From: an uncultured Ruminococcus sp.
Lineage (GTDB): Bacteria; Bacillota; Clostridia; Oscillospirales; Ruminococcaceae
Direction: 5' to 3'
NCBI GenBank assembly: GCA_900543105.1
Contig: UQQA01000092.1
Coordinates: forward strand, 1 to 9,814
Length of the DNA: 9,814 bases
The position numbers and the translations under genes are program-made. The notes under the pieces were generated by a model. That model was given only the letters and a program-made list of their open reading frames with translations, was not told the DNA's origin and did no database searches. This document shows, one piece after another, positions 1 through 6,640 of this stretch (positions within the stretch are counted from its first letter, which is position 1; each line of letters begins with the position of its first letter).

Positions 1-73
1 ATGAACTTATTATAGCCGAGAGTTTGTCTATAGGTTGATCGAGAATTAGTATTAGACTAAAAAAACTATACAT

Positions 74-95
74 GCAAGCTTTTGCTTGATTTTTT
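74..95 (+). terminator. Weak hairpin plus T-run, possible terminator of a gene outside the window
   Basis: A 5-bp stem, CAAGC (75-79) with GCTTG (84-88) around a TTTT loop, is followed by A and six T (90-95). The shape fits a short intrinsic terminator reading rightward from a gene left of the window. The stem is short and no gene end is visible upstream. Confidence 0.35.
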
Positions 96-157
96 ACACT
101 TTCACTCCGGAAACCACTATAAGTATAGCATAAAGAAATAACAGATTCAATGTATGT

Positions 158-186
158 GTGACAATTTTTTGCCGTCTGCATAAATT
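158..186 (+). promoter_or_regulatory. Possible sigma-A promoter of the DUF11 gene
   Basis: GTGACA (158-163) and TAAATT (181-186) are separated by 17 bp, upstream of the gene at 231. Both boxes deviate from consensus, so this is only the best candidate. A small hairpin, GGGAT (193-197) with ATCCC (201-205), lies in the predicted leader ahead of the Shine-Dalgarno. No other recognisable element was seen in 96-157. Confidence 0.4.
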
Positions 187-230
187 ATAACAGGGATCTT
201 ATCCCGAAAATAACTACAGGAGGTCATTAT

Positions 231-1091
231 ATGGCAATTCCTTTTTCAAATAAAGCACAGCTCGTCTACAAAGGTACTGTGACCAGCTCCAACACTGTCA
301 CGGGCGAAATAATCGACACCGTGAGCGTGACAAAATCCACTCTCGGCAGCAGCTATTCCGAGGGTGGAAAGATGACGTTCATCATCAGCATCGCCAACGC
401 CGGAAACACCGCTTATAACGATATTACCGTTACCGATGATCTGGGAGGATATCAGTTCGCAGGTCAGAATGTTGTTCCGCTGACATTTGAAAGCGGTTCG
501 GCAAGACTTTTTTCAAACGGACAGCTCACCGCTCCCGCACCGTTGATCCCACAGTCGGTATCTCCGCTTGTTTTCAGCGGAATAACCATTCCTGCCAACG
601 GTAATGTTCTTATCGTTTATGAAGCAAGAGCAAACAGCTTCGCACCTCTCGGCGCAGGACAGAGCATAACAAACACGGCTTCTCTGACAGGCAGCGGACT
701 TGTCGGCGACATTTCGGGAACATCAAATACGGTATTCTCGGAAGAACCGATCTTATCCATCGTAAAGTCGCTTGAACCGACACAGGTTGCCGATAACGGC
801 ACTGTCACCTATGAATTTACTATCGAAAACAGAGGTGCGTCCGCAGTTGCTGCCACAGATGATACGGTTGTTGAAGATACCTTTGCGCCGATCCTGGAAA
901 ACATTTCAGTTTCATTCAACAACACTCCATGGACAGCCGCAGCAAACTATTCCTACAACAGTACAACCGGTGCGTTTGCAACCACAGCGGGGGCAATTAC
1001 AGTCCCTGCGGCACAGTACACGCAGAATGCGGACGGAAGCTGGAATGTTGAACCCGGCAGAAGCGTTCTGACAATAAGCGGAACGATTTAA
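231..1091 (+). CDS. DUF11 repeat-domain protein
   Basis: This 286-residue protein has two tandem DUF11-type (conserved repeat, Ig-like beta-sandwich) units. The first covers about residues 30-150 (VSVTKS ... FIISIANAGNTAYNDITVTDDLG) and the second about 174-286 (LSIVKSLEPT ... YEFTIENRG ... VVEDTF). The N-terminus MAIPFSNKAQLVYKG and the C-terminal ISGTI resemble a clostridial family of similar length, so the gene appears complete. There is no signal peptide, membrane segment or LPXTG sorting signal, although DUF11 units are usually found in surface proteins; export, if any, is unexplained. The start is fixed by AGGAGGT at 218-224, 6 nt before the ATG. The gene stands alone, with its own leader and a hairpin terminator 45 bp after the stop. 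Family assignment is fairly firm; function is unknown, and a structural or envelope role is only inference. Confidence 0.8.
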   Translation: MAIPFSNKAQLVYKGTVTSSNTVTGEIIDTVSVTKSTLGSSYSEGGKMTFIISIANAGNTAYNDITVTDDLGGYQFAGQNVVPLTFESGSARLFSNGQLTAPAPLIPQSVSPLVFSGITIPANGNVLIVYEARANSFAPLGAGQSITNTASLTGSGLVGDISGTSNTVFSEEPILSIVKSLEPTQVADNGTVTYEFTIENRGASAVAATDDTVVEDTFAPILENISVSFNNTPWTAAANYSYNSTTGAFATTAGAITVPAAQYTQNADGSWNVEPGRSVLTISGTI

Positions 1092-1136
1092 ACTGCTCCC
1101 ATGCGAAGTCCGTCTCCGAGCATTTATGCAAACAAA

Positions 1137-1168
1137 AAAGCCCTGCAAATATCCATTTGCAGGGCTTT
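1137..1168 (-). terminator. Intrinsic terminator of tRNA-Ser, probably bidirectional
   Basis: A perfect 14-bp stem (1137-1150 with 1155-1168) has an ATCC loop. Read leftward from the tRNA, it ends in six T (complement of 1134-1139), a good intrinsic terminator. Read rightward from the DUF11 gene, only TTTGT follows, so termination that way is weaker but likely. Confidence 0.85.
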
Positions 1169-1169
1169 G

Positions 1170-1262
1170 TGGCGGAGAAGGAGGGATTCGAACCCTCGAT
1201 GAGCTATTAACCCATACACGAGTTCCAGTCGTGCGCCATAAACCGGGCTAGGCGACTTCTCC
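1170..1262 (-). tRNA. tRNA-Ser, anticodon GGA (reads UCC/UCU)
   Basis: Read on the minus strand, the acceptor arms GGAGAAG (1262-1256) and CTTCTCC (1180-1174) pair perfectly, followed by discriminator G and an encoded CCA (1172-1170). The anticodon stem CACGA/TCGTG encloses the loop CTGGAAC, giving anticodon GGA. A long variable arm, typical of class II tRNAs, separates it from the T arm (GAGGG-TTCGAAT-CCCTC). G as discriminator and the long arm both fit tRNA-Ser. Including CCA it is 93 nt. It has its own consensus promoter and terminator, so it is transcribed alone. Confidence 0.97.
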
Positions 1263-1276
1263 GTGCCGACTATGTT

Positions 1277-1305
1277 ATTATATCAGATACCAACATATTT
1301 GTCAA
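1277..1305 (-). promoter_or_regulatory. Consensus sigma-A promoter of tRNA-Ser
   Basis: On the minus strand, TTGACA (1305-1300) and TATAAT (1282-1277) are separated by exactly 17 bp, a perfect match to the vegetative promoter. The -10 box ends 14 bp before the mature tRNA 5' end at 1262, leaving a very short precursor leader. Such a strong promoter fits a stable RNA gene. Confidence 0.92.
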
Positions 1306-1364
1306 GCATTTTTTCAAAAAAAGTGTCAAAAAACCATTTTTAATTAAAATACACAAAAAATTCA

Positions 1365-1392
1365 TTGATGCAAGTTAGTTTTGTGGTATAAT
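1365..1392 (+). promoter_or_regulatory. Sigma-A promoter of the aldo/keto reductase gene
   Basis: TTGATG (1365-1370) and TATAAT (1387-1392) are 16 bp apart, and TGG directly before the -10 makes it an extended -10 promoter. A second TATAAT lies at 1402-1407 but has no convincing -35. The predicted leader of about 95 nt contains a near-perfect stem, GCTGATTAAA (1438-1447) with TTTTATCAGC (1457-1466), one mismatch, lying 15 nt before the Shine-Dalgarno. Confidence 0.75.
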
Positions 1393-1492
1393 GACGGTAG
1401 ATATAATGTGAAATCTGACTTGCTCAATTAGGAATAGGCTGATTAAAGCAAAACGTTTTTATCAGCGTTTCCTTAGTAATGGAGGACATTTT

Positions 1493-2356
1493 ATGCTGAC
1501 AGATAATGTTAAAGGCTCTGCCGACACTGTTGAGCTTCTCAACGGAGTGAAAATACCCTGCGTTGGCTTCGGAACATGGCAGATCGAGGGTTCAGCCGCC
1601 GAGCTTGCCGCCGCCGAAGCTGTCCGTGCAGGCTACAGGCACATCGATACTGCGTCCGCATACGGCAATGAAGAGTTCATCGGTTCGGGAATAAAGCGAA
1701 GCGGCATTGCCCGTGAGGAGCTTTTTCTTACAACGAAGCTTTGGAACAATATCCGAACTTATGATGAAGCTATCGCCGCCTGCGAGCAGTCGCTGTCACT
1801 GCTTGGGACGGAATATCTTGACCTTTTGCTTATACACTGGCCGAATCCGCTGAAATTCCGTGCCTGCTGGAAAGAGCGCAACGCCGAGCTTTGGCGCGCA
1901 ATGGAAAAGCTCTTCCGTGACGGAAAAGTCCGTGCGATCGGCGTGAGCAACTTCTGTGCAAGGCATCTTGATGCGCTTATGGAAACGGCGGAAATTTCGC
2001 CCTGCGTGAACCAGATACGTCTTTGTCCGGGTGATGTTGACGAAGAAACTATCTCCGCCTGCACGAGCAAGGGAATACTCATTGAGGGCTACAGCGTTCT
2101 CGGGACAGGCAAAGCGCTTTCGTCCGAGCCGCTTGCGAAGACAGCCGAAAAATACGGCGTGAGCATTCCTCAGCTATGCATACGCTGGTGCTTGCAGAAC
2201 GGCTTTGTTCCACTCGCAAGGTCGGTTTCGCCCGAGCATATAAAGCAGAACCTTGACGTTTTCGGGTTTGACATTGAGCCTGCCGATATGGTCGCGCTCT
2301 CCGAAATGGTCGGGGAATGCGGAGTTCACGAAAATCCCGATGAAAGGCTTTTCTGA
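1493..2356 (+). CDS. Aldo/keto reductase (AKR superfamily)
   Basis: This 287-residue protein is a single TIM-barrel NAD(P)H-dependent oxidoreductase that interconverts carbonyls and alcohols in the cytoplasm. The catalytic tetrad is intact: D52 (GYRHIDTA), Y57 (SAYGNE), K82 (TTKLWN) and H115 (LLIHWP). GVSNF lies at 150-154 and the barrel motif NQIRLCPG at 173-180, where the family usually has NQVEYHP. The cofactor-phosphate segment is also divergent: ARSVSPEHIKQN (242-253) replaces the usual PKSV..RI..N, so NADPH preference cannot be assumed. Length suits the DkgA/YvgN-type subgroup, but the substrate cannot be read from sequence. GGAGG at 1481-1485, 7 nt before the ATG, supports the start. 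The gene is clearly more G+C-rich than its downstream neighbour. No terminator is visible after the stop, so readthrough into 2488-3240 is possible. Confidence 0.92.
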   Translation: MLTDNVKGSADTVELLNGVKIPCVGFGTWQIEGSAAELAAAEAVRAGYRHIDTASAYGNEEFIGSGIKRSGIAREELFLTTKLWNNIRTYDEAIAACEQSLSLLGTEYLDLLLIHWPNPLKFRACWKERNAELWRAMEKLFRDGKVRAIGVSNFCARHLDALMETAEISPCVNQIRLCPGDVDEETISACTSKGILIEGYSVLGTGKALSSEPLAKTAEKYGVSIPQLCIRWCLQNGFVPLARSVSPEHIKQNLDVFGFDIEPADMVALSEMVGECGVHENPDERLF

Positions 2357-2487
2357 TAAAACTACCGCAGTTGTGCAAGCTTGTTGCTTTCGCTCTGCAT
2401 AGGCTGTTTTTATCTATTGCCCTGCTTGCCCCAAACCTCAAAGTAGTATTGTTAAGTTTGAACAAAATTTATAAGGTGAGTGTAAAC

Positions 2488-3240
2488 ATGAAAAAAAGCT
2501 GCTTGAACGTTATATCGGTAATTACGGCATTTTTATTTACATCATGTTATTCGGTCAATAATTCTGACATTTCCGAATCGCTTGCGACAAGTGTGTATGA
2601 CGAAACAGAAACCTCTGTCACAACGACCGTATTGAGCGCACTACGCACGTTGTCTGAATTTGTTATGCCTGAACATGACAAACTGCAAAACGATGACTGG
2701 GTATCAATAGAATGGGATAACGATGAGCTTACCGAGCTTTTAAATGAAGCAGCTTATATTTACACTTTCTATTTCAGATACACATACTCACATAATTTTG
2801 AGAATTCAGATATTTCCCCCGAAGGTCTCTTCAAGACAGGAGTTTCGTATAACAGCTTCAAAAATGAATTGCAAAAATACTTTACTGATGATTTTGCAGG
2901 ATATCTTTTATCCGGAGAAAATGAGTCTTTGGCAGCATATACGAATTGTGACGGTGAGCTTTGTTATATTGACCAAGAGAGCGGCAGTAATCCTTTTTTC
3001 GACAGTGTATCATTTTCAATTACAGAACAAACTGAAAATAAGATCACTATAAAAGCGGTTTCGAGATTCTGGCACAGTGACGAACCAAACATTGAAAGCT
3101 TTCGTGATTTCTACTATACTGTTATATTGACCGAAAACGGTTGGAGATTTGATGATTTTGACGACTTCAGAAATAATCTTATATGGGATGAAAACGGAGA
3201 TATTATTCCGTTGGAAACTCATATTATTGAAAATGAGTAA
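2488..3240 (+). CDS. Predicted lipoprotein of unknown function
   Basis: This is a 250-residue protein. Its N-terminus has a lysine start (MKK), a hydrophobic stretch and a lipobox-like FTSC with the lipidated Cys at residue 20, so it should be anchored to the outer face of the membrane. A Ser/Thr/Asp/Glu-rich linker (about 24-55) precedes an acidic globular region rich in aromatic residues. The pattern of a helical start (ELLNEAAYIYTFYF), a YFTDDFAGYLL segment and C-terminal strands (YYTVILTENGWRFDDF) loosely recalls IseA-like or NTF2-like extracellular domains, but I cannot assign a family. ATG 2488 was chosen over an in-frame TTG at 2371 because AAGGTGAG (2473-2480) lies 7 nt upstream and the signal peptide begins there. 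One sampled 60-bp line of the gene is about 35% G+C, against about 58% in one from the reductase gene, suggesting a different origin or relaxed selection. Confidence 0.75.
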   Translation: MKKSCLNVISVITAFLFTSCYSVNNSDISESLATSVYDETETSVTTTVLSALRTLSEFVMPEHDKLQNDDWVSIEWDNDELTELLNEAAYIYTFYFRYTYSHNFENSDISPEGLFKTGVSYNSFKNELQKYFTDDFAGYLLSGENESLAAYTNCDGELCYIDQESGSNPFFDSVSFSITEQTENKITIKAVSRFWHSDEPNIESFRDFYYTVILTENGWRFDDFDDFRNNLIWDENGDIIPLETHIIENE

Positions 3241-3278
3241 TATGGCAGTGATTCATCCGATCAGTTTTTTAAGACAAA

Positions 3279-3315
3279 AGCGCCCGAAGCCTTGAAACTT
3301 CGGGCGCTGTTTTTT
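3279..3315 (+). terminator. Bidirectional intrinsic terminator between the lipoprotein gene and xpt
   Basis: An 11-bp perfect stem, AGCGCCCGAAG (3279-3289) with CTTCGGGCGCT (3298-3308), has an 8-nt loop. It is followed by G and six T (3310-3315) in the plus direction. In the minus direction it ends with TTTTG, so it also serves the convergent xpt gene, whose stop is 9 bp from the T-run. Confidence 0.92.
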
Positions 3316-3323
3316 ATGCGCTT

Positions 3324-3911
3324 TTACTGCTTGCGGAAAGTAATTGTTCCCGTTGAAGCGTCCATTGCATCTACGATTGCGAGCGATTCAAGGTGTATGC
3401 CTCTCTTGCGGATAGCCTCGCCGCCCGGCTGGAAGCCTTTTTCTACGCATATTCCGATGCCCTCGACTGTTGCGCCTGCGCTCTGTACGAGGTCAATAAG
3501 TCCTTCAAGTGCGCAGCCGTTTGCGAGGAAGTCATCGATGATAAGGATATGATCTTCGTTCGATATGTACTTCTTTGAAACGATAACGTCATATACTTTT
3601 CCGTGCGTGAATGACTGTATTTTCGTGCTGTAGACTTCGCCGTCGATATTGATGCTCTGCGCTTTTTTCGCAAAGACAACGGGAACGCCGAAATGCTGTG
3701 CGACGATGCAGGCAATGCCGATGCCCGATGCTTCGATCGTCAGAATTTTATTGATGCGCTTGCTCTCCTCGCCGAAAAGACGCTTGAATTCCTTTCCGAT
3801 CTCGTTAAAAAGGTCAATATCCATCTGGTGATTGAGAAAACTGTCAACTTTCAGAACTCCGCCGTCTTTGACAATGCCGTCCTTAATGATCCTATCCTCA
3901 AGCAGTTTCAT
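3324..3911 (-). CDS. xpt: Xanthine phosphoribosyltransferase
   Basis: This 195-residue enzyme converts xanthine and PRPP to XMP and diphosphate in purine salvage, in the cytoplasm. It matches Bacillus Xpt in length and in signature blocks: VLKVDSFLNHQ (19-29), the PRPP-binding ILIIDDFLANGCA (122-134) with acidic pair D126-D127, and EKGFQPGG (157-164). GGAGG (complement of 3920-3924) sits 8 nt before the ATG. The gene stands alone, with two tandem promoters upstream and a shared terminator downstream. In Bacillus, xpt is controlled by a guanine riboswitch and co-transcribed with pbuX. Here there is no pbuX in the window, and the leader of about 40 nt (proximal promoter) or 85 nt (distal) shows none of the purine aptamer's conserved loops. 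Confidence 0.95.
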   Translation of the reverse strand: MKLLEDRIIKDGIVKDGGVLKVDSFLNHQMDIDLFNEIGKEFKRLFGEESKRINKILTIEASGIGIACIVAQHFGVPVVFAKKAQSINIDGEVYSTKIQSFTHGKVYDVIVSKKYISNEDHILIIDDFLANGCALEGLIDLVQSAGATVEGIGICVEKGFQPGGEAIRKRGIHLESLAIVDAMDASTGTITFRKQ

Positions 3912-3957
3912 TAAATTTACCTCCGCAAAAAATTTTTCCGATAAAATGTTATCTTTA

Positions 3958-3986
3958 ATTGTACCACACTAATTATTTTTCGTCAA
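3958..3986 (-). promoter_or_regulatory. Proximal xpt promoter
   Basis: On the minus strand, TTGACG (3986-3981) and TACAAT (3963-3958) are 17 bp apart, with TGG directly before the -10 (extended -10). Predicted initiation is near 3951, giving a leader of about 40 nt. Its -35 lies inside a 10-bp sequence, TCGTCAATAT on the plus strand (3980-3989), that recurs at 4023-4032 over the distal -35. Confidence 0.82.
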
Positions 3987-4001
3987 TATCCGACCGAGTA
4001 T

Positions 4002-4029
4002 TTTATAAAAAAGTATATTCTATCGTCAA
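4002..4029 (-). promoter_or_regulatory. Distal xpt promoter
   Basis: On the minus strand, TTGACG (4029-4024) and TATAAA (4007-4002) are 16 bp apart. The -35 region is an exact 10-bp repeat of the proximal promoter's, 43 bp further upstream. The tandem arrangement suggests either duplication of a promoter half or a shared regulator site. Confidence 0.6.
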
Positions 4030-4086
4030 TATGCACAAGAATTTATATAAAGATTTAAAATAACTGTAAAATTTGATGCTAAGGGA

Positions 4087-4115
4087 TTGATTATATTAAA
4101 CAAATGGTATATAAT
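4087..4115 (+). promoter_or_regulatory. Sigma-A promoter of the EF-G-like gene
   Basis: TTGATT (4087-4092) and TATAAT (4110-4115) are exactly 17 bp apart, predicting initiation near 4122 and a leader of about 64 nt. The in-frame TTG codon at 4087 coincides with this -35 box, so it cannot be the start codon of the downstream gene. Confidence 0.85.
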
Positions 4116-4185
4116 AATAAACATAAAAAAGCAACATTTTGTTTATTTTATACTAATTTTTATTCAAGAATGGAGAGATCCCGTT

Positions 4186-6222
4186 ATGAAACCGTATTCC
4201 GCAGAAAACATAAGAAACATCGCCCTTGCAGGCCACTCAGGTTCAGGAAAGACTGCGCTTTCCGAAGCACTTCTTCTCAAATCGGGTGCTTCTCAGAGGA
4301 TCGAGCCATCGTCCGCAACGCTTGCATCGTCACTTGTTTCTTTTGAATATAATGATATAAAAGTAAATCTTCTCGATACACCGGGTCTTTTCGACTTTGC
4401 AGGAGGAATGTACGAAGCCGTTTCCGCCGCAGGCACGGTAATGATAACCGTTTCCGCAAAGTCGGGCGTTAAGGTCGGCACTGAAAAGGCTTATGACCTC
4501 GCCTCCGAACTTGGCAAGCCGAAAATGTTCGTCATCACAAAGGTCGATGACCCCGATGCTAACTATTTCAACGTTCTCACCGAGCTCAAAACGAAATTCG
4601 GTCCGACCGTCTGCCCTGTTGTTTTCCCGATAATAAAGGATCATCAGGTAGTTTCGTTCGTGAACCTTATCGAAATGAAAGCTTATACATACGATGAAAA
4701 CGGCAACGCTGTTGAAACCGAAATGCCTACCGCAGAGGTTTCCGAAAAGCTTGAATACCGTATGGACGGTCTTGTTGCCGCTTTCTCCGAGGCTATTGCC
4801 GAGACCGATGATTCGCTTATGGAAAAATTCTTCGAGGGCGAAGCTTTCACGCAGAAAGAACTCGTTCACGGTATCCACAAGGGTATGAACGAGGGCATTA
4901 TCACTCCTGTTGTATGCTGTTCTTCGACCTCTACCGCGGGCGTTGATATGCTTTTGAAGGAAATTTCACTTCTTCTCCCCTCGCCTGCCGACAACAAGCC
5001 TGTTATGGCTGAAACTGCCGCAGGAAACATCGTTGAGATCAAGTACAGCGAAAGCGAACCGACTGCGGCTTACGTTTTCAAGACCGTTGCCGACCCGTTC
5101 GTAGGAAAAATGTCCTTTCTCAAAGTTCTCGGCGGCAAGATCACTGCCAATACCGACTACATCAACAGCAGAACAGCCGCTCCCGAAAAGATCGGCAAGC
5201 TTTACACCTTTGTCGGCAAGAAGCAGACCGAGATCACAGAAGCTTCCGCAGGCGACATTGCTGTTGCGGTAAAGATAAGCGCAAACACGGGCGATACTAT
5301 CTGTGCTTCGTCGAGAGTTGTTACCGTTGCTTCGCCCGACTTCCCGAAGCCTTGCTTTGGTATGGCTGTTCACGCCAAGACGCAGGGTGATGAAGCAAAG
5401 GTAAGCTCGGGCATCGCAAGACTTATCGAAGAGGATAAGACCCTCAGCTTCGGACTTGACCCATTCACAAAGGAACAGATACTCAAGGGTCTTGGTGAAC
5501 AGCATCTTGAAAACGCTGTTGCAAAGCTCAAAAATAAATTCGGCGCAGAAGTAACTCTCACCGAACCAAAGATAGCATATCGCGAAACTATCCGCAAAAA
5601 GGTAAAGGCAGAGGGCAAATACAAGAAACAGACGGGCGGTCACGGTCAGTACGGTCATGTCTGGATCGAATTTGAGCCCTGCATTTCGGACGGACTTGTA
5701 TTTGAAGAAAGAGTTGTCGGCGGTGCTGTTCCGAAGAACTTCTTCCCCGCAGTTGAAAAGGGACTTCAGGACTGCGTGAAGAAAGGCGTTCTCGCAGGCT
5801 GCCCCGTAATGGGCGTAAAGGCTATCCTTGTTGACGGCTCTTATCACCCTGTTGACAGCTCGGAAATGTCGTTCAAGACAGCCGCTTCGCTCGCATACAA
5901 AGAGGGTCTGAAGCAGGCTGACCCGACTATCCTTGAACCTATTGGCAAGCTTTATGTTACAGCCGCTGACGAAAACACGGGCGATATTATGGGTGACCTC
6001 AACAAACGCCGCGGCAGAGTTATCGGTATGACCCCTGTCAAGAACGGTATGACTGAGATCGAAGCCGAAGTTCCTCTCCGTGAGATGCAGAGCTTCACAA
6101 CTCAGCTTCGCCAGATCACACGCGGCAAGGGCAGCTTCTCACTCGAATTCCTCCGCTATGAGCAGCTTCCCGGAAACCTTGTAAGTGATGTTATCCTTTC
6201 AATGGGCGGTGCTGAAGAATAA
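4186..6222 (+). CDS. EF-G-like translational GTPase
   Basis: This 678-residue protein has the full five-domain elongation factor G layout. The GTPase domain (about 8-265) has P-loop GHSGSGKT (16-23), DTPG (64-67) and TKVD (118-121). Domain II starts near 290 (FVGKMSFLKVLGG), domain IV has GKYKKQTGGHGQYGHV (477-492), and domain V begins near 583 (LEPIGKLYVTAADENTGDIMG). Canonical EF-G has AHIDAGKT, DTPGH and NKMD; the GHSGSGKT P-loop marks the EF-G-like (FusA2-type) branch. DTPG is followed by Leu68 instead of the catalytic His, and the P-loop to DTPG distance is about 20 residues shorter than in E. coli EF-G, trimming switch I. It may bind ribosomes but is unlikely to be the main translocase. 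ATG 4186 is supported by GGAGAG at 4172-4177 and an upstream promoter. The stop codon lies inside a repeat. Confidence 0.9.
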   Translation: MKPYSAENIRNIALAGHSGSGKTALSEALLLKSGASQRIEPSSATLASSLVSFEYNDIKVNLLDTPGLFDFAGGMYEAVSAAGTVMITVSAKSGVKVGTEKAYDLASELGKPKMFVITKVDDPDANYFNVLTELKTKFGPTVCPVVFPIIKDHQVVSFVNLIEMKAYTYDENGNAVETEMPTAEVSEKLEYRMDGLVAAFSEAIAETDDSLMEKFFEGEAFTQKELVHGIHKGMNEGIITPVVCCSSTSTAGVDMLLKEISLLLPSPADNKPVMAETAAGNIVEIKYSESEPTAAYVFKTVADPFVGKMSFLKVLGGKITANTDYINSRTAAPEKIGKLYTFVGKKQTEITEASAGDIAVAVKISANTGDTICASSRVVTVASPDFPKPCFGMAVHAKTQGDEAKVSSGIARLIEEDKTLSFGLDPFTKEQILKGLGEQHLENAVAKLKNKFGAEVTLTEPKIAYRETIRKKVKAEGKYKKQTGGHGQYGHVWIEFEPCISDGLVFEERVVGGAVPKNFFPAVEKGLQDCVKKGVLAGCPVMGVKAILVDGSYHPVDSSEMSFKTAASLAYKEGLKQADPTILEPIGKLYVTAADENTGDIMGDLNKRRGRVIGMTPVKNGMTEIEAEVPLREMQSFTTQLRQITRGKGSFSLEFLRYEQLPGNLVSDVILSMGGAEE

Positions 6223-6253
6223 TGCGTAATTCGTAATGCTTAATGCGTAATTA
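6220..6253 (+). repeat. Heptad repeat element, copy A, overlapping the EF-G-like stop codon
   Basis: This 34-bp element is built of tandem heptads with consensus TAATNCG. Its first TAA (6220-6222) is the stop codon of the EF-G-like gene. It differs from copy C (8230-8263, inverted) at one position and from copy B (8095-8128) at three. Because the period is 7, TAA recurs in all three reading frames of this strand. Confidence 0.9.
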
Positions 6254-6309
6254 TTAAGCGTGATAAAACTTTTTATTTGAATTAATAATTGAGCGGTTTC
6301 ACCTCACTT

Positions 6310-6590
6310 CAAGCAAAACGAAGCGGAGCATGGCGTGAACCGCCTGCAGGGGCATCCCCTTGATTAAATTTTTTGGACACTTTGATCAACTTTCTTTGCG
6401 GACATAAACTTATTTTCTGCACAAACAAGCGGAACGAAGCGGAGCATGGCGTGAACCGCCTGCAGGGGCATCCCCTTGATTAAATTTTTTGGACACTTTG
6501 ATCAACTTTCTTCGCGGACATAAACTTATTTTCTGCACAAACAAGCGGAACGAAGTGGAGCATGGCGTGAACCGCCTGCAGGGGCATCCC
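6310..6590 (+). repeat. Tandem repeat, period 116 bp, about 2.4 copies
   Basis: Copy 1 is 6310-6425, copy 2 is 6426-6541 and a truncated copy 3 is 6542-6590. Differences are few: AA against GG at 6315-6316, one T/C change in the TTTCTTYGCGG segment, and C against T at 6556. Each unit contains GGCGTGAACCGCC (4-bp stem), the palindrome CCTGCAGG and GGGGCATCCCC. At the end of copy 3 the sequence changes so that TGCAGGG (6577-6583) and CCCTGCA (6588-6594) form a perfect stem with a GCAT loop. The period is not a multiple of three and no gene runs through it. Confidence 0.95.
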
Positions 6591-6600
6591 TGCAAAAAAT

Positions 6601-6640
6601 AAAATTTGTCAATATGCGTAAAAACATATTGACAAATTTT
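6601..6640. promoter_or_regulatory. Perfect 16-bp-arm palindrome overlapping a -35 box
   Basis: The arm AAAATTTGTCAATATG (6601-6616) is exactly complementary to CATATTGACAAATTTT (6625-6640) across an 8-nt spacer. The right arm contains the TTGACA -35 of the promoter for the gene at 6742. It could be an operator for a dimeric regulator, or a hairpin ending transcripts from the EF-G-like gene or the repeat array. As a terminator it is weak: the stem is A+T-rich and only TTTT, itself part of the stem, ends it. Confidence 0.6.

Noticed and set aside
1438..1466. Attenuator or T-box upstream of the aldo/keto reductase
   Set aside because: The hairpin has one mismatch, no T-run follows, and no T-box sequence or specifier loop is visible. 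It is at most a simple leader hairpin.
2371..2487. N-terminal extension of the lipoprotein from TTG 2371
   Set aside because: There is no Shine-Dalgarno at 2371. The extension would bury the signal peptide that starts at ATG 2488.
3912..4001. Guanine/purine riboswitch upstream of xpt
   Set aside because: The conserved loop sequences and three-way junction pattern are absent, and the leader from the proximal promoter is too short.
4087..4185. N-terminal extension of the EF-G-like protein from TTG 4087
   Set aside because: The TTG is the -35 box of a good promoter, and the added residues are A+T-driven low-information sequence. ATG 4186 has its own Shine-Dalgarno and the expected EF-G-like start.
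4966..5847. 293-codon open frame on the minus strand, and others at 4330-4878 and 5370-5624
   Set aside because: All are antisense to the EF-G-like gene, whose motifs are continuous through this region. No domain is recognisable.
6249..6290. Terminator behind the EF-G-like gene
   Set aside because: The 9-bp arms are purely A+T with a 24-nt loop and no T-run after the right arm, too weak to call.
6310..6590. CRISPR array
   Set aside because: The whole 116-bp unit is repeated without unique spacers, and no cas gene is present.
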